Of a DNA stretch of 64,000 nt, positions 31,325-42,334 are shown in pieces. The stretch comes from Larix kaempferi (taxonomy: Eukaryota; Streptophyta; Pinopsida; Pinales; Pinaceae), in contig BSBM01000125.1 of NCBI GenBank assembly GCA_027924585.1, forward strand, positions 5,027,001 to 5,091,000, written 5' to 3'. The position numbers and the translations under genes were made by a program. How positions within the stretch are numbered: position 1 is the first letter of the stretch; every line of letters begins with the position of its first letter. The notes under the pieces were generated by a model. The model saw nothing but the letters and a program-made list of their open reading frames with translations. It ran no database searches and was not told the DNA's origin.

Positions 31325-32915
31325 TATTGGGCCTGGCCAAAGTAAGGAATTTTTTAGAAGAACAATTTTGGAGCTGCAGCGCAGCTCAGATGAAGGCATT
31401 TTTGGTAAGATAGTTTTGGAAGCTGCAAAGTTGAGTGCAGTGTAGTACCGGCAGGATAGGAACCACGCAGCTAATATCTGATTTTGCGAAGTGGTAACAC
31501 CGCGAGGTGCCAGCTGGGAACCTATTTTGGGTAAAGAATGAAGGCAAGGTTGAGCTGCGAAAGTGACCTAATTTTTCGAAGCACTCCATGATTCCCCAAC
31601 ATGCGGGTAAGGAGTGGCGCGAAAGGAAAGCAACCAGTCACATGAGCAGAGGATGCACAACATGAACCGACTGCACAAGGCTGTTAGAGAAGGGACGACA
31701 GGATGAAAGCGACAGTCGACAGGGTAGGATGAAAGCGACAGTCGGCATGCGGATGGAGAAGTCGCTATCAGAGCTTAGCAGTCCTGGTTAGTGGAGTAAC
31801 CATGAGGGTTTTTGGGTAACCTTAGGGATTTTTAGCCTATGCATTGTAAAGATGTGACCTAAGGGAACGATCTATAAAAGGGCACATTTTGTATGGGAAA
31901 GGGTTAATATTTTGTTTATGAATTTTTAATCTTTGTTGTTGAACATTGATCTCCATTGAGAGATGTTTGTAAAGGCTCTGCAGCTGCATGTGCAAAGAGC
32001 TACAAAGAGATAGGAGAGTCTGCAGCTGAGTGCACAAACTGGAATTGTTGTACCCTTCCCAAAGATAATACAACAACAATTCCTGTGGACGTAGCTCCCA
32101 TCCTGGGGGTGAACCACGTCAAATACCATGTTGTGTGATTTATTGTATGCTTTTATATCTGTGTATTTACTTATGATGAATGGTTAACTGCTGTTTATGA
32201 GTTTATGTGATTTGATTTTATATGTATTCGCCATAAAGATGATGATGGGAATAATATGTTAAGTAATCACTTGTATGAATGAATGCCGAACACACCATTA
32301 TTTCGTAGTTAGATGAATGCACAAACTAGTTGGATAAACAATTAGCACATCACCAGAGGTGCGTAGTGATATCGTGCTTGATATAGCGCATAAGGCGACA
32401 AGGTTCCATCCAATATGCTTGTTGAATGGGTCTTTTTACACTAAGCAAGATCTATCAAGCTGCATAAGTTTGTAAGAGGAAGCGCAGTCTTCGTGGCGCT
32501 GTTTTGTCATCAAGTAAGTCTTTTCATTAAGTAAGATCCATCGAAGTAGTTAAGTACCAAAGAGGAAGTGCAATCTCTGTGGTGTTGTCCTATCATTGAA
32601 GAATATTCTCACACCACGTAGTCCTTGTATGTGCAATAGCCTAAGTCTTAGTTGCGAAGAAGTGGAATCTCGCACAGTCCGAATTTTGTAGTGCGAGTCC
32701 TGTAGTGCGCTGCTTGCCAATCTATTAAAAAACTCATCACCTAGTTGTGGAAACCTGATTCCACATCCCCCCAATTACTTTGCCTCGAGTGAGACCTCAG
32801 TCTGTTTGTAGTTTGTTGCCAAAAGGGCCGGTGAAAAGGGGTTTTGTTGGTTCCTTGAACCGCGTAGAACCTGGGTCTTTATAGAAAACCTCAAGAACAG
32901 TTATACAAGCCAACA
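31325..32915 (+). repeat. Element B 3' LTR
   Basis: A 1,591-bp LTR beginning TATTGGGCC (where the family has TGTTGGGCC, so the terminal TG has mutated) and ending AAGCCAACA. Near its end it shares with C and D the block around AGACCTCA, GGGCCGGTG, GGGGTTTTGTTGG and CCTGGGTCT. The partner 5' LTR lies left of the window. Confidence 0.85.
31872..31880 (+). promoter_or_regulatory. TATA box in element B 3' LTR
   Basis: CTATAAAAGGGC followed by ACATTTTGTATGG, matching the position of the element C box. Confidence 0.6.
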
Positions 32916-32916
32916 G

Positions 32917-33222
32917 ATTGATTCGGTTCTTCGAAACCGTGATCAGATTCTTCTCATTTTGCAGGACAATCTTCACATGGCAAGAATTCAAATGAAACAA
33001 CAAGCCGATCAACATCGTTCTGAGCGCACTTTTCAAGAAGGTGACATGGTTCTTCTTCATCTACAGCCTTCCACGCAATCTCCCCTAAAACTCACAAGGT
33101 GTCATCTTCTCTCTCAATCTATCACAGAGGTGTTAATTCAGTGGCACATAATGCAACCCGAGGATGCTACAGGGGAACCAATCCTTCATATTCCGCATCA
33201 ATTTCCACATCTAAAGCTTTGA
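32917..33222 (+). pseudogene. int: Element E integrase C terminus with chromodomain remnant
   Basis: DSVLRNRDQILLILQDNL, AADQHR-like RSERTFQEGDMVLLHLQP, then abruptly LTRCHLLSQSITEVLIQWH and PEDATGEPILHIPHQFPHL. The first part is the end of the integrase core and the start of the C-terminal domain; the last is a chromodomain-like end where ATWE has become ATGE. The expected GPY segment between them is missing, so an internal deletion is likely. The first bases are cut by element B. Confidence 0.8.
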
Positions 33223-33251
33223 CGAAAAATATTTTTCTAAGGGAGAGGGGA

Positions 33252-33601
33252 TGTTGGGAACCCATGTCAAGCCTTTTATTTACTTTGTTAGTATATTGTT
33301 GTTGGACGCATATGATTTGTAAGTCATCCCGTAGTATTTTTTGATCCTTAGTTTGTATTAGCCCATGGTATTGATCCATACTATTGGATGCATATGCTTT
33401 GTAAGTCATCCCATAGTATTATAAGTCCCATGGTATTGAATCATAGTATTGGGCATAGACTTAGTATATAAGTGTGTGTTGAGGCCAATGAAGGCGCCGT
33501 GAAGTTATTTGTATTGAGCTTGCTCAAAGGAGGTTTCCCCCTCGAAGTGGCCTACGATCAATAAAAATATTCTGTGATCTCATATATTGTGCATTTTATC
33601 A
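33252..33601 (+). repeat. Element E 3' LTR
   Basis: 350 bp from TGTTGGGAACCC to TTTTATCA. It follows a perfect purine tract and contains a TATA box at 33464-33473 and CAATAAAA near its end. Immediately after it, element F coding sequence resumes on the other strand, which fixes the right edge; ATTAA at 33602-33606 is the expected target duplication. Confidence 0.85.
33464..33473 (+). promoter_or_regulatory. TATA box in element E LTR
   Basis: GTATATAAGTG in the middle of the LTR. Confidence 0.55.
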
Positions 33602-35080
33602 ATTAATTGTTGTAGGTTCTCAGATAAATCCATGTCTCTTCATTCGACTAATCGTCTTTCCATCAGACTTAATATTCCTTCTTCCGTGAACTTCGCATGT
33701 GTCAGACTTTGCGTTCCTCTAACACTTCAGTGATTTCCTCTTTGTCTTGTCGACCTAGAATCTGCACTGTCCAGTTGATACTTGACACTTCTACGTTGTT
33801 GCTTGTTGAACCTTCTTCAAACTTGTACATATATGAGACATTGAACATGGGTGAAATTCTCAAGTCTTCCAGCAGCTCCAACACATAAGCATTGTTCGAA
33901 ATCTTCTTCAAGATCTTAGATGGTCCAATCTTCTTTACCTTCAGCTTGTTATACATTCCCGTTGGAAACCTCTCTTTCTGAAAGTGTGCATAGACTAAGT
34001 CTCTTTCCCTGAATGACTGTAGCCTCTTATTTCTGTTGGCTCTCAACTTGTATGAGGCGCTACGCTTTTCAATACGCTTGCGCACATCATCATGGAATTC
34101 TTTCATATGCTCTGCAAATTATTTTGCATTTGCACTTTTCCTGATTTCTGTCGATATCATGGTCAAACCTACCACTCCATGTGGTCTTGGTCCTTGAATA
34201 ATCTGGAATGGGATCATACCTATTGACCGATTCATAGAGTTGTTATATAATAATTCTACTTCTGCCAACACATTCTCCCATTGCTTGGGTCTGTCGACCG
34301 TTAAACATCTCAGAAGGTTTCCCAAACTTGCGTTCACCACATCGATATGTCCATCTATATGCGGATGATATGCCAAGCTAAACTTCAACTTCGTGTCCAT
34401 TTTCTTACATAGGGTTCTCTAGAATTTACCCATGAACTTGGTATCTCTGTCCTACGTTATACTCTTCGGAAACCCATGCAATCTGAATATCTCTTTGAAG
34501 AATAATACAATAATGCTTGTGGCGTCACTTGTCTTTTGACATGGAATAAAGTGTGCTATGTTCAAAAATCTGTCGACTACAACAAATATTGAGTCTCTTC
34601 CTTGCTACATCTTCGACAATCCTAGCACAAAATCCATGCTTAGGTGTTCCCATGGGGTATTCAACACTTGTAATGGTGTATACAATCCCGTATTCTGATT
34701 TCTTCCTTTTTCCAACTGGAAAAATTGACACTGTCCTACCTAATTTCTGACATCTGTCGTCATTCCTGGCCAATAATACTTTTCTTCGACCAATTCCTTG
34801 GTCTTGTCAGTGCCAAAATGACCTACTAATTCACCACTATGCAGTTCTCGGATAGGTTCTCTCTTACGGATCCTATGGGAATACACAACTGTTATCCCTT
34901 GAATAAGTATCCCTCTTGGATAAAATAATCCAAGTATGGAGTTTTGTCGACACTCCATGGTTCGCTACAATCCTTCCATGCTTTCGCCAAATCGTCATCG
35001 GTCTCATACTCTGTCTTCACCGACTCTATTCTCGTTTCCTGAACTACCACCATTTGCAGCAATGCAACTCTTTGACTCAC
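33602..35080 (-). pseudogene. int: Element F integrase with chromodomain-like end
   Basis: Zinc domain LHSGELVGHFGTDKTKE with KYYWPGM, but the Cys pair is damaged. Core: LSMDFVLGL (first Asp), DRDTKFMGKF (second Asp) and HIDVVNASLGNLL, where the usual Glu of TEVVN is Asp. C terminus: RERDLVYAHFQKERFPTGM and KIGPSKILKKISNNAYVLEL, then ISPMFNVSYMYKFEEG. A chromodomain-like tail (EEITEVLEERKV, then EETWIYLR after stops) runs into the E junction. Several stops (34740, 34525, 34410, 34110 area). Confidence 0.85.
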
Positions 35081-35540
35081 TACGTCAGCAACCTTTTCAA
35101 CTTGCCCGACTTATGTTGCAACATGAAGGTATATCCTTGAAAGAATTCAACCCACTTCATGTGCCGCTGGTTTAACTTTAACTGAGTATTCAAGTACCTT
35201 AGTGCTTGGTGATCTGTGTACAACAAACATTCCTTGGGAAACAAATAATAAATCCACTTCTTCAATGCTTGGACAATAGCATAGAATTCTCTGTCGTAGA
35301 CCAAATATTTCCACTTCCATTCATCCAAATTCTCACTGAAGAATGCAATTAGTCGGCCCTCCTGGCTGAAAACTGCTCCAATTGCCATTCCACTCTCGTC
35401 GCAATCGACTGGAAAAAATTTGTCGAAATCTGGGAGTGCTAACACTGGGCTCTCCGTCACTTTCTGCTTCAACTTGTCGAAATATTTCTGGGTAGATTCT
35501 GTCCACTTGAACTCCCCTTTCTTCACGCACTCTGTCAATG
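35080..35540 (-). pseudogene. pol: Element F RNase H
   Basis: SPVLALPDFDKFFPVDCDES, GAVFSQEGRLIAFFSENL, YDREFYAIVQALKKWIYYL, LYTDHQALRYLNTQ and RHMKWVEFFQGYTFMLQHKS are the standard RNase H steps of gypsy elements. It follows RT in the same frame region and is the best-kept domain of F, ending near the integrase start. Confidence 0.88.
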
Positions 35541-36384
35541 GTGCACATATCCGACTGAATCCTCATACGAACTTCCTGTAGAAACTAGAAAGTCCATGGA
35601 AACTCCGCACTCCTATCGTGCTTGTCGGTTCTGGCCACTCCAATATAGCCTTCATCATCTCTGGGTCCATCACTAACCCTTTACCCCATATTACAAATCA
35701 CAAGTACACCAGTTCTTCCTTCATGAAGAAACATTTTTGCAGGTTCACCATTAGCTTCTCCTCCTGCAACTTCTGCAATACTCGTCGAATGTGCTCCAAG
35801 TGTTCGACTTTGGTTCGACTCAATATCATGATGTCATCGAGGTACACTATGATGAACTTTCCCAAGAATGGTTTCAATACCTTGTTCATTAATTGCATGA
35901 ATGCACTAGGTGAATTACTCAATCCGAATGGCACGACTAACCACTCATATAGTCCTTCCTTCGTGTTAAAGGATGTTTTCCATTCATCTCCTTCTCTGAC
36001 CCTGATCTAGTGATAACCGATTTTTAGGTTGATATTGGTGAAGTATCTTTCTCCACTCAAGCAATCCATCAAGTCATCCATCATCGAAAATGGAAACCTG
36101 TACTTGATCATGATCTTGTTGATCGCTCTGGAGTCTGTACACATCCTCCATTATCCACCCTTCTTCGGTGCTAGTAAAGCTAGTACCGCACATGGGATCA
36201 GACTCTCTCTGATCAATCCTCTGTCCAACAACTCCTAGACTTTCCGATTCGGTTCCTGACCCTTTTCTAGAGTCATTCTATGAGGTGCATTGTTTGGAAA
36301 ACTCGATCCTAGAATCAAGTCGATCTGATGGGATATGCTTCTTTTCGGTGGCAATCCCATCGATGCTTTGTCGACTATTATGCT
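35541..36384 (-). pseudogene. pol: Element F reverse transcriptase
   Basis: Fragments of RT in order: [70 protein letters not shown] and the active site YLDD (35833-35844), then [19 protein letters not shown]. Stops interrupt it at several sites, many from a TGG or CAG-type change. Open for 78 codons at 35698-35934. Confidence 0.85.
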
Positions 36385-37080
36385 TCAAAACTTGTCAAGC
36401 ATCTCTTCGAATTCGACCGAAATCTTCTCCATTGTCAAAATTTCAACACATGGTCCCTTCAGAATGATGGAGAAACATCCTGAATGTTTCTCCTCCTCTA
36501 CAAGGAATTCCTTGGATGAACACATCAACACTCGCTTCTCCCAATAGTTTCTTTCACCATGCTTGCAGTTGGCTTGGTCCTCCTGCTTCAGCTTCAGTGT
36601 CCTCCTCTTGCCATTTTCCACACTGTGACAGTGTTGGCGCGACCATCATAGATCATCTTCCGATCATACTTCCATGGTATTCCTAACAATAGATGATATG
36701 CGTCCATTGGGATTACGTTGTATAGTACACTGTCTTCAACTTTCCAAACCTTAAAGTTTATCAGGAACTATCTAGTTACCTTCACATGGTGACCCTTCTT
36801 TAACGAAGATATCTTGTATTGATTTATGTGTTCTCGACATCTCAAACCCAACTTGTCGATGACCTCTGTCTACACAAGATTCTTTGTACTGCCACCATCA
36901 ACTATGGTCTTGCAATACCTATCGCCTATCAACACTCTCGTTCAAAATATAGCCTTTCGATGTGTCGTCTCCTTCTCGTCGCATGGGTCATCTTGAACCA
37001 ACGTTCTCCTGGCCATCATGGTTCAACCTTTTCTTCTACCATCTTCATTGCTGTTCGATGTTGATTCTGTCCTCTCATCG
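36385..37080 (-). pseudogene. pro: Element F protease and RT lead-in
   Basis: Reads IGDRYCKTIVDGGSTKNLV, where D-G-G stands at the protease active site region, then LGLRCREH, KVWKVEDSVLYNVIPMDA and LLLGIPWKYDRKMIYDGRAN, then a lead-in to RT (EEMLDKF, GLPP, ISHQIDLILGSS). The pattern I-V-D-G-x-S-x-N followed by L-L-G-x-P-W is that of chromovirus proteases. Frame is broken repeatedly. Confidence 0.65.
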
Positions 37081-38060
37081 ACTCACCCACCTCATCAATG
37101 TCTAGGTTTCGACTCTTCTGCAACATGTAGGCTCTCTCAACATTCATATGCCTTGTGTCTGACTCCTCGACACTTATAACAGACTATGGGTGGTCTGTCA
37201 ACTCCTTTCTTTTCTGTTGGACCACCCCGACCACAGGTCTCTCAACCATCCCATCGGTTTTCCTACGCTCTCTCTCTGGTCATTGTCTTGTCCGCATGTC
37301 GGTTATCTTTGATAGTTTCTCTCTTGGTTCCACACCTCGATTAGTCATCCTGCTTCTGGTCGACATAGTTTTTCTTGACAGTTTCTCTTCTTCCTTTAGA
37401 GCTAACTGGTAGGCTTCAGCAACCACTCTGAACCTTGAAAATATCAAGTCGTCCTATATGACATACTTTAATCCATTCACATATCTCGTGACAACTTCTT
37501 CGCCTTCGTCAGTTTGTCCTGACTGAATCAATAGTCTGTAGAACTCTTCTGTGTACTCCTTCACAGTCATCCATTTCTATCGAAATTTATGCAATTTCTT
37601 AAACAAGGAAATCACATAGTCGTTAGGAAATAAATTCCCATTCAACATGGAAACCATATTGTCCCAAGACTTGATCTTCTCCTTGGCTTTATTGACTCTG
37701 TCATCCTGCACATTGTCCCACCACAATGAGGCATGACCCTTCAACCTTAGACATGTAGTTTTAACCCATTTATGATCCTCTATATGATCTATCTCAAAGT
37801 ATTTATCCATATCTCTGAACCAGTCTATCAAGTCTTCCGGATCCAGAATTCCTGAGTAGGTAGGTACATCCATCTTTGTCTTAACCCAGTTTCTGTCAGT
37901 AACTTGATGAATCTATCTTTTGGTTCTTCGTCGGCTACTTCCTGGGCTTCCACTTCTTCGACTTCCTCGTCGCTGTGGTAAAGCGCATCAGGAATGCATC
38001 CATGTCTTTGGATCTCTTTGATCCCTGCGACTTCACTCGTCAAACTTCATATTTTTTCGA
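37081..38060 (-). pseudogene. gag: Element F Gag
   Basis: Capsid: MDVPTYSGILDPEDLIDWF, YFEIDHIEDHKWVKTTCLRL, GHASLWWDNV, KIKSWDNMVSML and YVISLFKKLHKFR (37577-37873), the retrotrans_gag pattern. The preceding N-terminal part (37828-38043) is acidic (DEEVEEVEAQEVADEEP) and in a shifted frame. A Cys-rich knuckle region follows near 37150-37190, poorly kept. Confidence 0.75.
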
Positions 38061-38287
38061 TGCACTCATCGAACATTTCATGATCAACTATGACTGCTGG
38101 GCCACACGTTCTTCGTCCTACACCTCAGACATTAATGCCTCTTTGATCCATTTAAACCGTAGCTAAAATCTTCACTCGTCTAATCACAACCGGACTTCAC
38201 AACTCATGCACAACTCTACCCAACCACAGTTGGAGTTGTCGACACACTCATAGCTCTTTCGGGACGACCACTCTCCCACTAATGGTG

Positions 38288-38303
38288 AGTTACAATGGGC
38301 GCC
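38288..38303 (-). other. Primer-binding-like site of element F
   Basis: The minus strand reads TGGCGCCCATTGTAAC. TGGCGCC is the kind of start seen in several plant primer sites. It is eight bases inside a possible LTR edge at 38312 (TGTAGAGC on plus). Alternative primer-like sites further right leave the true 5' end of F unsettled. Confidence 0.45.
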
Positions 38304-38823
38304 AGCGAGATTGTAGAGCTGATCAACCTATTTTCATTAAGGAGGATGGGGTTGAATCTAATTACAGGTCAGCAATCAAAATCACTACCACACCCTATAA
38401 TGCGTTGTTCAATTAGGGACAATCACACGACAGTGGAATATTTACACAAGGATCAACAATAGAAAAGAGAATAATGTACATTAGGTAGAGTTTAAATACT
38501 TCCATAACCTAAGTTTTAAAAATAGAAAAACATAAAATATAGTCGCTTCTGTCATTTTTAAATACTCCTGTAACCTATGTTTTAAAACAGAAAAACATAA
38601 CAATACAATCCATGAACAATACCCCGGTATAGATCCTTATCAGTAACTAACCTCTAAATTATCTGAACCAGGGATCAAACTTTGTTAAGGATCTTCCATC
38701 CGTGAATATGATCATTACCATGCTTGAGGGATTTAATTCAAGGTAAAAACATAATTTCGACAAGTTAAGTGAGACGACTACGTCTTACAGTCTATACAAA
38801 AATTAATAACAAAACCAAAAGCG

Positions 38824-38851
<28 letters not shown>
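38824..38851. repeat. (TA)n microsatellite
   Basis: About 13 uninterrupted AT/TA units. Confidence 0.95.
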
Positions 38852-38854
<3 letters not shown>

Positions 38855-39077
38855 ATAATTCATCTACATTTTTCATACTGTCATACCAAATAAATTATAC
38901 AATGATCCAATAGTTCAATAATGAATTATGACTCTCAATAAAGCAATAGAGTTTCGAATAGTATAAATAATCGTTGTGTCCAATAGAGATTCAAATTAAT
39001 TAAATAAAATATTACAATCTACCCTCACAGAGGTAAACAGAGATCTACATGCTTGGGTAGATCAGATCCTTCCACAT

Positions 39078-39362
39078 AAATAAATAATCTAATCTAACTT
39101 CATTTCTGGAAACCGAGATCCAAAATAATTATGGGTTGGGTCTTTTCGACGGAGATTTGAACAATTAAATCATAACTTTTTTTTACAGAGATCAAATATA
39201 AATGGGTAAGTCGGATCTTCTTTACAGAAATATAGTAAATTTAATCTAACTTCTTTTCTGAAAACTAAGATCCGAATAATTATGTGCGTTGGGTCCTTTT
39301 CAGCAGAGATTTAAAAATGAAATATATCATAACTTTCTTGACAGAGATCTAATATATAAAAA
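39078..39362. repeat. ~155-bp direct duplication in the element F LTR/leader
   Basis: 'taatctaacttcatttctg' near 39088 recurs as 'taatctaacttcttttctg' near 39242, each followed by 'gatcc..aataattatg', 'gttgggtc' and 'agagat'. Two diverged copies, head to tail. Confidence 0.75.
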
Positions 39363-39368
39363 AAAACA

Positions 39369-39556
39369 TACTAGTCTGAATATAAATTTTGGGAAAATAA
39401 GAACCTGTAGAAAGTATAGCTATCTCCGTCGGATGATGAAATTCCTCCAATGTTTCCACTCTAGTCTTGTCGTCCTTCACCATGGTCACCAACAAACACC
39501 TACAAAAATATATTAGTCTGGTGCCCTCAAGGCTCGACTGGCTCGAATACCAAATG
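39369..39556 (-). other. Leader of a minus-strand element (F or G)
   Basis: The minus strand reads TGGTATTCGAGCCAGTCGAG at about 39535-39555, then a short possible start codon region (MVKDDKTRVETLEE). TGGTAT..GAGCC resembles an initiator-Met tRNA primer site. The remainder of the element that belongs here is not seen; element F sequence takes over. Confidence 0.4.
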
Positions 39557-40969
39557 TAGGGCCACTCCTGTAGGGTCCTTCCTTCTTAACCTAAAACTCA
39601 ACCACTTGACACAAAAGAGATTAGAAAGCATAATGACTAGATAATTAAAATAAATAAATGAATAACTTAGCAAATTAAAACAAACCATAACCTGTCTTTG
39701 ATACCATCTTGTCCGCTGCCATCCGCGTCTTCCGTAGGATCCCTCTAGCAAAGATCATTTAACCATACGCGAAGCGACCATTAGATTCACCACCCAACCA
39801 TAGGCTCATGCTTTTAGTCGCATGGCCACCCCCGAGCTTTGGGTCGTAGAGCTCACACACAATAATCAAGAAACGCAGCTTGGGTTCCCCCCCCCACCAA
39901 TATTTCCATCCAAACCCTCAATAGCAGCAAGTCGTGAGGTAACTCAAAATTATGATAGTCATCCAGGGTCTGGGTCCTTTAACCATTCCCAATGCCTTCC
40001 CTATAAAGGAAAATCTCATGCAACAAATGTCGCTTCATGCATAATTATTTATTTTATTTAAATTTTAAATAAAAACAACTCACCCATCCAAGTGTCATCT
40101 TTTCTAGGAGATGCACTAACATTCCTAAGTTTGCTCATATTTGTCCCCCAGATATTTCACTTAACTCCTAGATATGTGGTGTATGTGGGGTTGACTAGAT
40201 GTCCATGCCTAGGATTCCATTTTGCTCCTAAATAAATATTTTTAATGTTTTTAAATAATCAGAAATATCCTTTCATGTGTAAATGCCTAAATAACACTTA
40301 ATATTATTTAAATGACAAAGTAATCATTTATGTGCAAATGCCTAAAGTACTCAAATGCATTTCTAAGTAATGTTCTACATGCAAACTTATATTATTTTAT
40401 TTAGTTAAGTTTAACAATCATTTTCACTAGGATCTCGGTGCTGCACTGCTAGGCCACCCCGTTCCTTAAATTCATTTCCCTGACATGGCACCAGTCTGTC
40501 GAGTCCAGTCATCTGTAGTTTCCATTTCTTGGAAAGGTACCGCATCGTTGGGTCCTTGCATCCACTCTTTCCGTTCTCAGCAGGGTACCGCACCGTTGGG
40601 CCTTTCTACCATCATCCTTTCGTTTTGACTTGTGGGAACTTCATGTAGGGATTTCAGGAGCCGTTACCTTCCATCCTCCGTCTACACGCTATTAGGGACT
40701 AATGGCGCTGAGGAGTGAGTTCGTTCTCACTGCACGCCCCCCAACTCGTACATGACTAGCTCCGTCATGGCCCACCTCGTACACCCTCACGCTTTCCTCT
40801 TGAGCAAGTGGATCAATGCTTATCTACTCATGTGTGGTATTCCGATGGAAGTCGACATCATCGTCGCTCTCCCTATGTGTGATTTATCTGTACTCTATGC
40901 CCCTTCAATTCCTTTGTGTGTCCTTTGGTGAACTGTTTCACATGTTGCTACACACAATTCTCACAAACA
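39557..40969 (-). repeat. Element G: 5' LTR of a minus-strand LTR element
   Basis: Begins (minus strand) TGTTTGTGAGAATTGTG at 40969 and ends at CA either at 39557 or 39710. Behind each possible end stands a primer-like site: TGGTATTCGAGCC at 39555 and TGGTATCAAAGACAGG at 39706. A TATA box (CTTTATAGGG, minus) lies near 40000-40010, about 960 bases from the start. Right of 40969 the gag frame of element H resumes, so G was inserted in H. The body of G is not visible in the window. No coding motif within. Confidence 0.55.
40000..40010 (-). promoter_or_regulatory. TATA box in element G LTR
   Basis: The minus strand reads CCTTTATAGGG. Confidence 0.4.
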
Positions 40970-41156
40970 TATATTAGTAGTACTGTCCTCAATTATCATA
41001 ATTTGATTCACAATCAGTCGTAGTCGTGACTATACTCAATATAACATCAGTGGGTCATTTTATTAATGTTTCAATCAGTCGGGTCACTCAATAGGTGCCC
41101 TCAATGCCTGCAGTAGTCAAGGGGCACTACACTTAGACACTACACAAGATGTTACT

Positions 41157-42330
41157 ATGAAAAACATCCCTCTATCCTCACTACCAACCTTCTATGGGAA
41201 GAGTAGTGAGGACCCAGATACATTCTTGTTCGAGTTTGACATTTTGTGTAGGAGTTTTAATTACCTACAGGACGGCCAAAAACTAAAGCTCTTTCCTGCC
41301 ACATTAAAAGATTCTTCTCTTCGATGGTTCATGTGATTAGGAGAATCTAGTATTAGAACTTGGGAAGACATTAAGAATGCATTTCTTCGAAAATATCAGG
41401 ATTACTGTAGACCTAAGGACTCTCGCAATAATATTTTTAAAATTAAAAAACTTGAAGACGAGAGCTTAGAAGACTATCTCGAGAGATTTAACTATGTGTT
41501 ACACAAATCTAAGTATAGTGATCTTTGAGAGGATGCAGTAAGAACACTCTTCCTCAAAGGAATCTCAGAAGAATTATTAGATAACCTTAATCTAATGGAA
41601 GTAGGAGACATTTCTCACAAATATTTTGCAGATATTTGTGAACTATGTAGAAATTAATCTAGGAGCAAAGGGAAAGGTGGAAGACACTTTCAAGAGTCTT
41701 ATGCTAGGAATCTCAAAGGAAACACATCCGGTCCTAGTGGAGTTACAAGGGTAGAATTGGGAAACCTATTGGAAAATTTCAAAACAGATATTTTATGGGC
41801 CATGGGTTCTCAATTAGATGCACTACAAGCTAAAAAGAGACAAGATGAAGAGCGTGCAACAATAAGTGTTTTTTGTCCTAGGTGTAGAACTAAACATCCT
41901 CAACGAGAATGTCCATTAAATAATGTTTCAGTCTATCACCTATGTACAGAGGAACAAGCAACCAATGATTGTCCATCGTTGCCTGGATTACAAGCTGTGT
42001 ACAAGAGTGGAAATTTTGGTGAAATACCTAAGAGGCCTTGGAAACCTAGAGATCAACCATCGTATCAAGATTCATCACAAATTCCACATTATTACTATCC
42101 TTATCAACCTCCTCAACAAAGGAATACTTTAGGTTGGAAAAATTGGCCACCGCAGTACCCTCCTTAGAATGCTCAACAACAGCAATGGACACATGGATGG
42201 AGAGGGAAAGCTTATGCTCAAACATCTCCTCCTATGCCTAACTATCCTTAGCCACCTAATATTCAGTAGCTTCCGCCTGTATTTGTACCTCCTTCATTAC
42301 CCCTATCCCGAATCAACCTCACCACTTCCA
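41157..42330 (+). pseudogene. gag: Element H Gag
   Basis: Capsid: LPTFYGKSSEDPDTFLFEF, YLQDGQKLKLFPATL, SSLRWFM, IRTWEDIKNAFLRKY and EDYLERFNYVLHKS, the retrotrans_gag pattern, with stops at about 41335, 41528 and 41655. Nucleocapsid: CPRCRTKHPQREC (about 41876-41914) and a second, decayed knuckle HLCTEEQATNDCPSLPGLQ. A Pro/Gln/Tyr-rich tail follows. The frame is open upstream of the ATG to about 41070, so the true start may be earlier. A one-base shift near 42330 separates it from protease. Confidence 0.85.
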
Positions 42331-42334
42331 AAAC

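Larger units (their letters stand above)
9334..32915 (+). mobile_element. Element B: gypsy retrotransposon with extra ORF, interrupted by elements A and C
   Basis: A plus-strand gypsy element whose 5' LTR and N-terminal gag lie left of element A, outside the window. Visible parts are: end of gag, protease, second capsid-like domain, reverse transcriptase, RNase H and integrase (9334-14197); a spacer broken at 14306 by element C and resuming at 27856; an extra ORF (28517-31312); a polypurine tract; and a 3' LTR (31325-32915). The sequence on either side of C reads on in the same order as the undisturbed copy inside C, which proves that the two halves belong together. Many stops make it the oldest of the B/C/D family here. 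It sits in element E, starting again at 32916. Confidence 0.9.
32916..33601 (+). mobile_element. Element E: 3' tail of a short-LTR chromovirus
   Basis: The sequence right of element B is the end of a plus-strand integrase/chromodomain frame, then a polypurine tract (AAGGGAGAGGGGA) and a 350-bp LTR. Short LTRs and a C-terminal chromodomain suit a Reina-like chromovirus; that label is inference. Element B interrupts it at 32915/32916, and it in turn interrupts element F at 33601/33602. Confidence 0.8.
33602..38311 (-). mobile_element. Element F: decayed chromovirus (gypsy), 5' half and pol
   Basis: On the minus strand the order is primer-binding-like site (38288-38303), gag, protease, RT, RNase H, integrase and a chromodomain-like end at the junction with element E. 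The 3' LTR lies beyond E, left of the window. Every domain has stops or shifts. RT active site YLDD, the FPTGMYNKLK integrase tail and the chromodomain-like end place it with chromoviruses (Tekay/CRM-like), distinct from B/C/D/H. Confidence 0.85.
38312..39368 (-). repeat. Probable 5' LTR of element F
   Basis: About 1.06 kb of AT-rich DNA between TG at 38312 and CA at 39368. It is placed right for the 5' LTR of F, but the partner LTR is outside the window, so the edges rest only on the TG/CA ends and the primer-like site. It holds a (TA)n run and a duplicated ~155-bp segment, and no coding sequence. Confidence 0.4.

Noticed and set aside
39289-39516. 75-codon plus-strand frame
   Set aside because: Lies in LTR/leader sequence of minus-strand elements and shows no family resemblance.
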